A DNA stretch of 64,000 bases from Rhizobium sp. ZPR4 (GTDB lineage Bacteria; Pseudomonadota; Alphaproteobacteria; Rhizobiales; Rhizobiaceae): NCBI RefSeq assembly GCF_040215725.1, contig NZ_CP157968.1, forward strand, positions 1,178,001-1,242,000, in the 5' to 3' direction. Position numbers and translations under genes: made by a program. Position 1 is the stretch's first letter, and every line of letters begins with the position of its first letter. Shown piece after piece: positions 51,040-59,511 of this stretch. The notes below the pieces were generated by a model that made no database searches, was not told the origin of the DNA, and saw only the letters and a program-made list of their open reading frames with translations.

Positions 51040-52779
51040 GTGCTTGCCGTCCCGAAAGACCCGCCGCAAACATTCGTTGCGCTGATGCTGTCGGCGCTTC
51101 GCAAAGCCTTCATCGGCATTGCCCTGGCGAGTGCCGCCATCAACGTGCTGGCGTTGACCGGCTCCTTCTTCATGCTGCAGGTCTATGATCGGGTCATTCC
51201 GAGCCACAGCCTGCCGACGCTGTCCGGTCTCGTCATCATCGTCGTGACCCTCTATCTGTTTCAGGGCGTGATCGAATTCCTGCGATCCATGCTGCTTGTG
51301 CGTATCGGCATGTCGCTTGACGAACGCATGAACAGGAAGGTCTTCGGCGCGCTTCTGTTCCTGCCGAGCAAAAAACAGACCTCGGACGATGGATTGCAAT
51401 CCGTCCGTGACCTCGAGCAGATCCGCTCCTTCCTCTCCGGCAGCGGCTCGACCGCGCTGTTCGACCTGCCCTGGGTGCCGTTCTATCTGATCCTTTGTTT
51501 TCTGTTCCATTTCTGGATCGGCTTCACTGCTTTGTGCGGCGCCTTGCTGCTCGTCATCATTACCGTGGCTGCCGAAATACTGTCGCGCAGACCGGCCCTG
51601 GAGGCGGCAAGGTCTTCGGCGGCGCGCCTCGGCTTCGCCCAGGCGGCGCGGCGCAACTGGGAGGCTGCCGTCGCCATGGGGTTTTCCGGCCGCCTAACCG
51701 AGAAGTGGGCCGCGATGAATGAGGATTATCTCAAGCATCAGGCGATAGCGAGCACCCGCGTCGGAGCGCTGACCATTGCCGCGAAGGTCGCGCGCATGAT
51801 GCTTCAGTCCGGCGTTCTCGCCGTCGGCGCGATCCTCGTCATTCGTCAGGAAGCGACGGGAGGCATCATCATCGCCAGCTCGATCCTGCTGACGCGAGCG
51901 CTGGCGCCCGTCGAGCTCGCAATTGCCCAGTGGAAGGGCTTTGTTGCCGCTCGCCAGGGCTGGACGCGGCTTGCCAAACTTCTTGATGCCGCGCCGCCTG
52001 AGCCACAGGCATTCACCTTGCCATCGCCATCACGGGAGCTCAGCGTCGAGACTATCAGCGTTACCTCTCCGGGTGGCCGCGACCTTATCCTGCGCAACAT
52101 CTCGTTCAAGATAGCAGCCGGGACGGTGCTCGGTATCATCGGCCCGAGCGCATCGGGCAAGTCTTCGCTGGCCCGCGCGATTTGCGGCCTTTGGCCGGTC
52201 GCCATCGGCACGGTGAGGCTCGATCGTGCCGCGCTGTCGCAATGGGATAGCGACGAGCTTGGGCAGCATATCGGCTATCTGCCGCAGGATGTGGATCTGT
52301 TCGACGGCTCGATTGCCGAGAATATATCGCGGTTTGCCGCGGACATGCGGACCGAACCGGTCATCGCGGCGGCGAAGGCGGCCGGCGTTTACGACATGAT
52401 CGTCAAGCTCCCGGACGGTTTCGATACGAGGATCGGCGAAGGTGGATCGCGCCTTTCGGCCGGCCAGAGGCAGCGTATCGCCCTGGCAAGGGCGCTTTAC
52501 GGCGATCCGTTTCTGGTGGTTCTCGACGAGCCGAATTCCAATCTGGATGCGGAAGGTGAGGCGGCACTGACAGCGGCACTTGCAGGGGTGAAGGACAGGG
52601 GCGGTATTGCGATCGTCATTGCCCATCGGCCGAGCGCTCTTGCCGCCGCCGATACGGTCATGATCGTTGCCGGCGGCCAGGTCCAGGCATTCGGGTCGAA
52701 GAAGGACATCCTCGGCCCGTCGCCCAAGCAGCTCGGAACGGCTCATCTGGCCATTGCTGGCGGGGAGACGCACGGATGA
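51040..52779 (+). CDS. type I secretion ABC transporter, PrtD/PrsD type
   Basis: The protein has 579 residues with a probable GTG start. The N-terminal membrane domain has about six helices (AFIGIALASAAINVLALTGSFFMLQVYDRVIPSHSLPTL is the classic PrtD/AprD opening). The C-terminal ATPase has Walker A GPSASGKSS (about 367), YLPQDVDLFDGSIAENI, signature LSAGQRQRIALARAL and Walker B FLVVLDEPNSNLD. This subgroup exports RTX-type proteases, lipases and, in rhizobia (PrsD), exopolysaccharide glycanases. It overlaps the membrane fusion gene by four bases. The likely cargo is the RTX glycanase at 55567-57003. Confidence 0.93.
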   Translation: MLAVPKDPPQTFVALMLSALRKAFIGIALASAAINVLALTGSFFMLQVYDRVIPSHSLPTLSGLVIIVVTLYLFQGVIEFLRSMLLVRIGMSLDERMNRKVFGALLFLPSKKQTSDDGLQSVRDLEQIRSFLSGSGSTALFDLPWVPFYLILCFLFHFWIGFTALCGALLLVIITVAAEILSRRPALEAARSSAARLGFAQAARRNWEAAVAMGFSGRLTEKWAAMNEDYLKHQAIASTRVGALTIAAKVARMMLQSGVLAVGAILVIRQEATGGIIIASSILLTRALAPVELAIAQWKGFVAARQGWTRLAKLLDAAPPEPQAFTLPSPSRELSVETISVTSPGGRDLILRNISFKIAAGTVLGIIGPSASGKSSLARAICGLWPVAIGTVRLDRAALSQWDSDELGQHIGYLPQDVDLFDGSIAENISRFAADMRTEPVIAAAKAAGVYDMIVKLPDGFDTRIGEGGSRLSAGQRQRIALARALYGDPFLVVLDEPNSNLDAEGEAALTAALAGVKDRGGIAIVIAHRPSALAAADTVMIVAGGQVQAFGSKKDILGPSPKQLGTAHLAIAGGETHG

Positions 52780-54086
52780 TCGACAAGGCTTTGCCATCGA
52801 CCGAACGGACGATCCGCCGCCTGTCGCTGCTGGTGGTCGCGGCTATCCTGCTTTTGTTTGGTGTCATGGGCGGCCTTGCTGCCGCAACGAAGATCGCCGG
52901 TGCGGTCGTCACCTCTGGCACGCTCGTCGTCGACAGCTATGTGAAACCGGTGAAGCACCTGAAGGGCGGGATCGCCCACGCGATCCTGGTGAAGAACGGC
53001 GATCATGTCGCTGCCGGCCAGGTGCTCGTCCGGCTCGACGACACCCAGACCAGAGCCAACCTCTCGATCATCCGCAAACGGCTCAACGAACTCTCCGCAC
53101 GCACGGCGCGTCTGGCGGCGGAGCGCGACGGCCGGCAGGATATCGACTTTCCGGCCGATCTGCTCTCGTCCGCCGAAAATACTGACGTGGCAGCGATTCT
53201 GGCCGGCGAGCGTCGGCTTTTTCGCGATCGTCAGGTCTCGCGCGACGGGCAGAAATCGCAACTTCACGAGCGCATTCAACAGCTCAAGCAGGAGATTGAC
53301 GGCCTCGTCGCGCAGGAAGAGGGCAAGCGGCAGGAGATCGCGCTCATCGCCAAGGAACTCGGCAGTCTTGAAGGACTGCTCAACCAGGGCATCATTTCGG
53401 CGACGAAGGTCTACTCGCTGCAGCGGGAAAGCGCTTCCTTGAATGGCGATCTCGGCAACCTCGTCTCGTCCATCGCCCAGACCCGCGGCAAGATTGCGGA
53501 AACCGAGCTGCAGATTCTGCAGATCGATGCCGATCGCAGTTCGGAAGTGTCCGAGCAATTGCGCCAGGCTGAAAGCGATAGCGGCCAGTTTTCCGAGCGT
53601 CTGATCGCGGCAGAAGATGATCTGAAGCGGATCGACATCAAGGCACCGCAGGCGGGGATCGTCGATCAGCTGAGCATCCATGCCGAAGGGGCCGTCATTT
53701 CGCCGGCAGAGGCGATCCTGCAGATCGTTCCGGACAAGGACGCACTGGTCGCAGAACTGAAGCTTGCGCCGCAGGATATCGATCAGATCACCGTAGGGCA
53801 GGCGGTATCCTTGCGCTTTCCTGCCTTCAATCAGCGGATCACGCCGGAATTGAACGGGCAGGTCGATACTATTTCCGCGGATCTGGCGACGGACCAACGT
53901 TCGGGCCAAAGCTATTATGTCGTGCGAGCAAAGGTGGCAAAGCCGGAATGGGATCGGTTGGGGCAGCTTACGCCGCTACCCGGCATGCCTGTGGAAGCCT
54001 TCCTGCAGACAGGCCAGCGAAGCGTCCTTGCCTATCTGACAAAGCCGATGACCGACCAGATCAGGCGGGCGTTCAGGGAAGACTAG
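52776..54086 (+). CDS. type I secretion membrane fusion protein, HlyD/PrsE type
   Basis: The 436-residue protein has one N-terminal TM helix (RLSLLVVAAILLLFGVMGGLAAAT) and a lipoyl-like half motif (VTSGTLVVDSYVKPVKHLKGGIAHAILVKNGDHVAAGQVLVRLDD). A long periplasmic coiled coil spans about 100-290. The second lipoyl half (IKAPQAGIVDQLSIHAEGAVISPAEAILQIVPD) and a beta-barrel end follow. It is the adaptor linking the ABC exporter to an outer-membrane TolC-like channel, which is not encoded here. Its ATG overlaps the ABC gene stop (ATGA), so the two are coupled. The length matches PrsE/PrtE. Confidence 0.93.
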   Translation: MIDKALPSTERTIRRLSLLVVAAILLLFGVMGGLAAATKIAGAVVTSGTLVVDSYVKPVKHLKGGIAHAILVKNGDHVAAGQVLVRLDDTQTRANLSIIRKRLNELSARTARLAAERDGRQDIDFPADLLSSAENTDVAAILAGERRLFRDRQVSRDGQKSQLHERIQQLKQEIDGLVAQEEGKRQEIALIAKELGSLEGLLNQGIISATKVYSLQRESASLNGDLGNLVSSIAQTRGKIAETELQILQIDADRSSEVSEQLRQAESDSGQFSERLIAAEDDLKRIDIKAPQAGIVDQLSIHAEGAVISPAEAILQIVPDKDALVAELKLAPQDIDQITVGQAVSLRFPAFNQRITPELNGQVDTISADLATDQRSGQSYYVVRAKVAKPEWDRLGQLTPLPGMPVEAFLQTGQRSVLAYLTKPMTDQIRRAFRED

Positions 54087-54185
54087 AGCAATTCCAGGAA
54101 AAGCGCATAGCGATTTTCCATCGGGAATTGCGTGGAAACAAAGAGATAGAGCGGTTCAGAGTTTCCGTGAAAAGCTGAACCGCTC
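54085..54185. repeat. RIME-like rhizobial intergenic mosaic repeat
   Basis: Two adjacent palindromes are present: GCAATTCC (54088-54095)/GGAATTGC (54124-54131), and GAGCGGTTCAG (54149-54159)/CTGAACCGCTC (54175-54185) with an 11-bp perfect stem. The order and the linker GAGATAGAGCGGTTC are familiar from the RIME-type elements scattered in rhizobial genomes. It starts right at the stop of the secretion adaptor gene. Confidence 0.75.
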
Positions 54186-54355
54186 CGGAGCTGAGATCCA
54201 TTTCGATCTGTCATAGAATGGTCGCTGTGAGAGGGGTGGGCAGTGCCCGGGCTCGGATTGCGGCGTTTATCCAGCCAAGGCGGAGGGGCGAGAAGAGCCA
54301 CGATTGAAGGAGAATATCGACGGTTGAGGCTTGACCGACTTCGAAGGAGTGGATT

Positions 54356-54379
54356 ACTTTGGATCCATGGATCCAAAGT
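54356..54379. promoter_or_regulatory. 24-bp perfect palindrome covering the GntR start codon
   Basis: The half site ACTTTGGATCCA is followed directly by its exact complement, with no spacer. The central bases contain the ATG at 54367. It is a likely autoregulatory operator of the GntR protein. In RNA it would fold into a 12-bp hairpin (less a loop) over the start codon. Confidence 0.6.
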
Positions 54380-54993
54380 CGATTTTTAACGAGCTGCAAG
54401 ATGAAATCGAGTCGGGCCAATTGGCGCCAGGCTCCGTTCTCAAGCAAGAGTTGATTGCTGAGCGTTTCGGCGTCAGCCGCCAGCCCGTCAGGCAGGCCTT
54501 GAACCGGCTGCTTGGGAGCGGCTTGGTCGTGCGACGTCCTGACCGAAGCCTTGCGGTGGCGCTCCTCTCGGAACGGGAGGCGACTGAACTTACCGAACTT
54601 CGGGCCATCCTGGAGGTCGCTGCCATGGAGCAGTCGGCCCCGTTGCTCTCGCCTTCTGCCTTGCGGAAAGCTGAAAGGCTCAACGATGAGCTATTCGCGG
54701 AATACGATCCATTGCAGATTGAAGAGCTCGACCATCAATTCCATCGCACCCTGTACAGCGGGTGTAAAAATACTCGATTGCTTGGAACCATAGAAGCGCT
54801 TCGGCGGGAATCTCGTCGCGCATGCCTTCATCAAAAGCACGGTGCCCAGGAGCGCACTGAATTTTTCGAGGAGCATGCTGCAATCGTTGCCGCTTGTGCG
54901 AGGCAAGATGTCTCCGCCGCTGTCCAGCATCTTCGCCGCCATCTTACGCAAACGACTGCAAGACTTCTTTCCATGCCGACAAAGGATGATTGA
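54367..54993 (+). CDS. GntR-family (FCD) transcriptional regulator
   Basis: The protein has 208 residues from ATG 54367. In-frame TTG 54331 and GTG 54349 are alternatives, since AAGGAG lies 18 bases before the ATG. The winged helix is at about residues 5-65 (IFNELQDEIESGQLAPGSVLKQELIAERFGVSRQPVRQALNRLLGSGLV). The FCD domain follows (ELRAILEVAAMEQSAP, LDHQFHRTLYSGCKNTRLLG, EEHAAIVAACARQD). The stop is 2 bp before the OsmC gene start, so both are in one transcript. Start-codon choice is the main doubt. Confidence 0.88.
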   Translation: MDPKSIFNELQDEIESGQLAPGSVLKQELIAERFGVSRQPVRQALNRLLGSGLVVRRPDRSLAVALLSEREATELTELRAILEVAAMEQSAPLLSPSALRKAERLNDELFAEYDPLQIEELDHQFHRTLYSGCKNTRLLGTIEALRRESRRACLHQKHGAQERTEFFEEHAAIVAACARQDVSAAVQHLRRHLTQTTARLLSMPTKDD

Positions 54994-54995
54994 TC

Positions 54996-55445
54996 ATGAA
55001 AATGACCGTCGAGGTACATTGGGAGCGAGACGGAGCTGTCTTCACCGACAAGCGCTACAGCCGCGCCCATATCTGGCGCTTTGATGGCGGTCAGGTCGTG
55101 CCGGCGTCGGCCTCGCCGCATATCGTTCCGCTTCCCTATTCTGTGGAAGCCAACGTAGATCCGGAGGAGGCATACATCGCGGCGATCTCCAGTTGCCACA
55201 TGTTGACTTTTCTTTCTCTCGCCGCGCCCAAGCGGATCGTCGTCGAGAGCTATACCGACAAGGCGACCGGCGTGATGGAGAAGATCGACGGAAAATTGAT
55301 CGTCAGTCGTGTCGAGCTCAGGCCGACCATCGTCTACGCCGGCGAACCGCCGACCGCAGCAATGCAAGCGGAACTGCACCACTTGGCGCATGAACAATGC
55401 TTCATCGCCAATTCCGTCAAGACGCAAATCCAGGTCGCGACTTGA
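54996..55445 (+). CDS. OsmC-family peroxiredoxin-like protein
   Basis: The protein has 149 residues from ATG 54996, with AAAGGA nine bases upstream; a second ATG two codons later is possible. The two redox Cys of the family are in AAISSCHMLTFLSLAA and HEQCFIANSVKT. The segment PEEAYIAAISSCH is the usual helix start. OsmC/Ohr proteins reduce organic hydroperoxides in the cytoplasm; this is the short OsmC type rather than Ohr. It is linked to the GntR gene, which unusually replaces the MarR-type OhrR regulator of many ohr loci. Confidence 0.9.
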   Translation: MKMTVEVHWERDGAVFTDKRYSRAHIWRFDGGQVVPASASPHIVPLPYSVEANVDPEEAYIAAISSCHMLTFLSLAAPKRIVVESYTDKATGVMEKIDGKLIVSRVELRPTIVYAGEPPTAAMQAELHHLAHEQCFIANSVKTQIQVAT

Positions 55446-55566
55446 GATACTCAATCTCTACCGCAGGCGTTTTGTGCTGAGTTTGCGCGCTGGCAATGGC
55501 GTTGAGCGGCAGCCCGGCTAACCCGGATGCTTGCCGCTCGGGCATTCAGAGTACCTTGGATCCCCG

Positions 55567-57003
55567 TCAGATATGCCAGTCGGTCGTGTGGGCGGATTGT
55601 GTCGAGGCGGCAAGCTGAGCGTTATGATCGTCCAGGGAATAGGCCTTGATATAGTCGATCTTCATCTCGGACCCGTTCGGCAGGCCGTCCGTCGGCGTGC
55701 CCGCCACACCGCCGACCGCGAGATCGACCAGCATGTACATCGGGCCGTGCATATCGGCCGGCGTGTCGGCATGGGCAACGGCAACGTCGTCGAAATACCA
55801 GACGATCTGATCCTTATCCCAGAGCACGCCGTAATTGTGGAAGCCATCGGTGCTTGGCACTTCCACCGGAATAGACGTCTTCGTATGCTCGCCGGTGGCG
55901 TTCGAATGAACCGTCACGTTGACGGTGGTCGGGTTTTGCCCGCGCATTTCCACCACATCGAGTTCCGGTGGCCAGGAGCCATCCTCCGGCAGCAGCCAGA
56001 AAGCAGGCCATACGCCCTGGTTATGCGGCATCTCCGCCCGCATTTCGAAATAGCCATACGTCTGAGAGAAGGTGGATTGGGTGGTCAGAATGCCCGATGT
56101 ATAATCATGGTTCTCGACGATCGCCTTCAAGGCGTCCGGCGTTTGCTTCGCCGTGATCGTCAGAATGCCTTCGGAGATGGAAAACGGGTTTGCGGATGCG
56201 GTCGGCGCGTAAGAAGGGTTGATGTACCATTGCAGCTCATCGTTCAGGCTGCTGCCCTTGTCCGGCGCCCAGGAATATTTCGCATCCCAGGTACCCTGCG
56301 TTCCCTCGTGCAGCGAAAGCGAGTTGAAATCATCCGAAAAGGTCTGCGTCAGCGACGATCTGTCGAGCCCGAGCTGAAACTGGTCTTCATGCAGGTCGGA
56401 GATGGTCTTGTTGGCGAAGACCAGGCTTTCGCCATTGCCGAGATCGAGCCGGACGTTGGCGCCTTCCTGTGTGGAATGGCTGACAACCTGATCGAACGAC
56501 GTCAGGCCATATTGATTGAGCCTGACCTTGTCGTCATCGCTGAAATCGGTGATGAGATCGCTGCCGTTGCCCTTGCTGATGATGAAGGTATCGGCGCCAC
56601 CGCCGCCGGTCAGCACATCGTTGCCGGCACCGCCATCGATGGTCTGGCTGCCGCTGCCGCCAGTGATGATATTATCGGCGTCATTGCCATAGGCATGACG
56701 GTTGTTGCCGGTGACCGTCAGATTTTCGAAATTTTCGGGCAGCGTATAATCCATCCAGGTATTGATGGTATCGATGCCGGCATTGGGCGCCTCATAGGCA
56801 TGATTGAGGCTGGAATAGAGATAGTAGATATCGTCGCCGGTACCGCCCATCATCGTCACGTTGACGGAGGCGTCGCCCCACATGGAGTCGTTGCCGGCAG
56901 TGCCGTAAAGCACTGGGCCAGAGCCGGTGGCGGAAAAGAAGCCTGTCGACGTGTCGCTATAGTAAAGTGGCTGTCCAAGGGCATTCAAAACTGAATTGGG
57001 CAT
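55567..57003 (-). CDS. RTX-tagged GH16 endo-glycanase, ExsH-like
   Basis: The protein has 478 residues. The N-terminal half has Gly/Asp-rich calcium-binding RTX repeats (GTAGNDSMWGD, GGTGDDIYYL, YGNDADNIITGGSGSQTIDG, GAGNDVLTGGGGADTF) and no Sec signal. The C-terminal half is a family-16 glycoside hydrolase with catalytic ELDVVEMRG (E-x-D-x-x-E, about residue 346). GVWPAFWLLPEDGSWPPELDVVE and NYGVLWDKDQIVWYFDDV are typical of ExoK/ExsH succinoglycan depolymerases. AAGGAAGAGG precedes the ATG. It is a good candidate cargo for the PrsDE-like exporter about 1.5 kb away, but is transcribed in the opposite direction. Confidence 0.92.
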   Translation of the reverse strand: MPNSVLNALGQPLYYSDTSTGFFSATGSGPVLYGTAGNDSMWGDASVNVTMMGGTGDDIYYLYSSLNHAYEAPNAGIDTINTWMDYTLPENFENLTVTGNNRHAYGNDADNIITGGSGSQTIDGGAGNDVLTGGGGADTFIISKGNGSDLITDFSDDDKVRLNQYGLTSFDQVVSHSTQEGANVRLDLGNGESLVFANKTISDLHEDQFQLGLDRSSLTQTFSDDFNSLSLHEGTQGTWDAKYSWAPDKGSSLNDELQWYINPSYAPTASANPFSISEGILTITAKQTPDALKAIVENHDYTSGILTTQSTFSQTYGYFEMRAEMPHNQGVWPAFWLLPEDGSWPPELDVVEMRGQNPTTVNVTVHSNATGEHTKTSIPVEVPSTDGFHNYGVLWDKDQIVWYFDDVAVAHADTPADMHGPMYMLVDLAVGGVAGTPTDGLPNGSEMKIDYIKAYSLDDHNAQLAASTQSAHTTDWHI

Positions 57004-57176
57004 AAGAATCCTCTTCCTTTGTGCCGGACGACCTCCTCCACCGAGCTAATATTTCTCCCCGCTCATATGCATCAAATAGCGTGCATTCTTTTCCTGCCCA
57101 CCCCCGACGGCAAGTTTTTTCGCCGAGCTATCCAAAAGCGCGGATTGCGGCATTCGCGCGCGTGGGTATTGAGCCC

Positions 57177-57203
57177 GGAGACGCGATTGCTCACCGCGTC
57201 TCC
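57177..57203. terminator. hairpin after the betaine-type binding protein gene
   Basis: GGAGACGCG, a nine-base loop and CGCGTCTCC form a perfect 9-bp stem, 10 bp beyond the stop of the minus-strand binding-protein gene. No T tract is seen on the minus strand, so it may be a weak terminator or a 3'-end stabiliser. Confidence 0.5.
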
Positions 57204-57213
57204 AATTCGGATT

Positions 57214-58209
57214 TTAGAGGGCGGCCTTCACCTTGGCGGCAACGTCAGGGCTTACCCAGGTCGTCCAGATGTCTTCATGGTTCTTCAGGAAGTACCGGGC
57301 GGTGTCTTCGTTGGTGCCCTGATTGTCCGTCTGCCAGGCAAGGACGCCATTCACCACATCATTCGTCCATTTCCGCTTCTTCAGATAATCCATCGCAACG
57401 CCAGCCTTTTCGGCAAACCGTTTGGTAACGACGGTATAGACTTCAGAGACGGGGTAGGAATTGACCTTCGGATTGGCGCAATCCATGACCGAGGTGCACG
57501 CATCCCACTCCGCCTTGTCGTGAGGCACGCCGAAGGAGAGGCGCACCATCGGATACTTGCCGAGGATAGCGGTCGGCGACCAATAGTAGCCAAGCCAGCC
57601 CGTCTTCTTTTCGAATGCATTGGCGATGGTGCCGTCAAGAGCGGCGGCAGAGCCGGTTTCGACGATTTCAAACCCCTTCTTCTCGCCGTCGAGCGCCCGA
57701 AAGAGATTGCCGAGCGACGCCTGACACTGCCAGCCGGGCGGGCAATTGTAGATGACGCCCTTTTTCGGATCGTCCGATGCCGGGAAGAGTTCCGGGTGTT
57801 CCAGCGCCTGCTGGACGGTCTTTATATCGGGATGGGCGTCGGCGAGGAATTTCGGAATCCACCAGCCGTCCTGGCCGCCATCGGAGAGAATGCCGGCCGC
57901 AACGACCAGCCTGCCTTCGGAAACCGCTTGGTCCAGCGGCGTGCGCACCGCATTGATCCAAAGTTCCGGCGCGACATCCGGCTGGCCCTTTTCGTTCATC
58001 GAGGTGAAGGTCGGCAGCGTGTCGCCCGTCACGAGTTCCACCGAGCAGCCATAGCCTTCCTGGAGGATGATCTTGTCGACATTTGCCGCAACGCCTGCCG
58101 ACGCCCAGTTCATTTCGGCGATCGAGACCGAACCGCAATCGGCATGTGCAGCGCCGGCAAAGGTATAAAGTGCTGCAGCGAAGAGGGCGGCAGCAATATG
58201 CTTATTCAT
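57214..58209 (-). CDS. glycine betaine/choline-type ABC binding protein (orphan)
   Basis: The protein has 331 residues from ATG 58209 (GGAGGTCTT upstream), with a signal peptide MNKHIAAALFAAALYTFAGAAHADC. The OpuAC/ProX-type fold is seen in SVSIAEMNWASAGVAANVDKIILQEGYGCSVELVTGDTLPTFTSM, KGVIYNCPPGWQCQASLGN, and GWLGYYWSPTAILGKYPMVRLSFGVPHD. Several Cys pairs suggest periplasmic disulfides. It probably binds a quaternary amine such as betaine or choline. There is no permease or ATPase next to it; the neighbours are the glycanase gene and an empty region, so the transporter must be encoded elsewhere. Confidence 0.87.
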   Translation of the reverse strand: MNKHIAAALFAAALYTFAGAAHADCGSVSIAEMNWASAGVAANVDKIILQEGYGCSVELVTGDTLPTFTSMNEKGQPDVAPELWINAVRTPLDQAVSEGRLVVAAGILSDGGQDGWWIPKFLADAHPDIKTVQQALEHPELFPASDDPKKGVIYNCPPGWQCQASLGNLFRALDGEKKGFEIVETGSAAALDGTIANAFEKKTGWLGYYWSPTAILGKYPMVRLSFGVPHDKAEWDACTSVMDCANPKVNSYPVSEVYTVVTKRFAEKAGVAMDYLKKRKWTNDVVNGVLAWQTDNQGTNEDTARYFLKNHEDIWTTWVSPDVAAKVKAAL

Positions 58210-58687
58210 GTAAGACCTCCAGGTCCTGATGTTACTGTTGTCGAAGGATGTCGCGGGTGATCCCGCCATCTTTGCCTTCGCTCTTGCGATGCCCCGGCGG
58301 CATCACGGCCGCGCAGAGACAAACCCGAACAGTCAAAGCGGTCGGGGCGCATCCGGACTACTGCCACATCGATCCCGATGCCATGGGTTGACCGGATGAA
58401 GTTTTAAGCTTTCCCACAGGAAATGACTGGATGCTATCGGCGTCATCTGCGCCTTGCGCCCCCGCGCGCGAGCCGGAAACCCCGTATGATTGCTGCCGAA
58501 CGGAACTATGCGCGAACCGCTGTGGGGCAGGTTCTGTCGGCGACCACGATGATACCGAAGGCTCTGGCTTTCTTTCGATCCCCATGGCGATGCTCTCCTG
58601 AGTAGAACACTTTCCGATTTTTGCAGCTATTGCCTTTAAGGCGTTGGAGGATACATCGCAGCATGTTGAAGCAATCAGGAGTTTCAT
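58210..58687. other. intergenic region, no gene recognised
   Basis: This 478-bp gap separates the divergent binding-protein and small secreted-protein genes. It holds a short hairpin GATGCC/GGCATC at 58288-58304 and an AGGAG ribosome site just before 58688. No promoter boxes or convincing ORF were identified. Confidence 0.5.
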
Positions 58688-59068
58688 ATGCGGAAGATCA
58701 TTCTGATCGGTATCGTGGCATTCGGATTTGCCGCGCCAAGCTATGCACAGGTCTCAAACGACCAAATGGAATTGGCTTATAATTCGGCACGCAACCAGCT
58801 TGGCGTGCTGAAATATTGCCAGAATGCGGGCCATATCGATGGGGCCGCTGTCGAGACCCAAACGAAGATGCTCGCCCTCATACCGGCACCCTCGGACACG
58901 TCGAAGGGCGACGCGGCCGAGCAAGAGGGTGAAAAGGGCAAGATCTCCGCCATGGGCGTGAATCAGGACCTTGCAGCCATTACGAAAGCGCAGAACGTGA
59001 CTGAAAAGCAGTTTTGCGAAACCATTGCGAATGCGGTGAAGCAGGCCGGCGCACAACTTCCCAAATGA
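58688..59068 (+). CDS. small secreted protein, unknown
   Basis: The 126-residue protein has a clean signal peptide (MRKIILIGIVAFGFAAPSYA) and AGGAG upstream of the ATG. The mature part is helical and polar: QMELAYNSARNQLGVLKYCQNAGHIDGAAV, a Lys/Glu-rich middle (SKGDAAEQEGEKGK), and QNVTEKQFCETIANAVKQAG. Two Cys (in LKYCQ and QFCET) could pair. I do not recognise a named family with confidence. It stands alone, with a hairpin AAGCTGCG/CGCAGCTT at 59075-59104 behind it that may terminate transcription. Confidence 0.75.
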   Translation: MRKIILIGIVAFGFAAPSYAQVSNDQMELAYNSARNQLGVLKYCQNAGHIDGAAVETQTKMLALIPAPSDTSKGDAAEQEGEKGKISAMGVNQDLAAITKAQNVTEKQFCETIANAVKQAGAQLPK

Positions 59069-59511
59069 GGTACCAAGCTGCGACGGTTGAAACCGCCGCA
59101 GCTTGCCATGCGCAGTATTGGCATCTGCATCACCATATCCGGATATGGTGGAACAAGAGCCGTCACGCCAAGCATATCAAGCGACTAGTAATTAGGAAAA
59201 GAAGGCGTGCCAGGGGCGAGAGGCGTCTTTCTGAATGAACGCTCCTATTGATCTTTGCAGGGCCGTCGCTTCGAGCTGCCTGATGGTTTGCTTGAGATCA
59301 TTCCAACGCCAATGAACGAGCCACGGGCCGGGTTGCCACCGAAGGCCTCAGCGATCTTGAAACGGATTTCCGCCTCTCTTTGCATAAACGCACCACAATG
59401 CCTTTAGTCTAGTGTTTTTATAGACAATTATCATGCCGTTCAGTCTGCGCGATGTCGAATGGTCTCTTGGCCGCATGATCGATGCCGCAGCGACCAATAT
59501 AGGGACGGGAT
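59069..59511. other. intergenic region with hairpin and palindromes
   Basis: This 443-bp region contains the terminator-like hairpin at 59075-59104, a 20-bp perfect palindrome at 59131-59150 (listed separately), and a GTCTA/TAGAC dyad with a nine-base spacer at 59407-59425, about 90 bp before the peptide operon. No convincing ORF was found. Confidence 0.5.
59131..59150. promoter_or_regulatory. 20-bp perfect palindrome
   Basis: CACCATATCC is followed directly by GGATATGGTG, its exact complement. It lies 360 bp upstream of the peptide-binding gene and just after the small secreted-protein gene. It could be an operator or a recombination site; nothing nearby identifies a binder. Confidence 0.5.

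Noticed and set aside
55531..56994. Plus-strand open frame opposite the RTX glycanase
   Set aside because: The minus strand holds RTX repeats and the GH16 active site; the opposite frame is a repetitive shadow.
57019..58260. Plus-strand open frame of more than 400 codons opposite the betaine-type binding protein
   Set aside because: The minus-strand gene has a signal peptide, a strong ribosome site and a family fold; the plus-strand frame has none of these.
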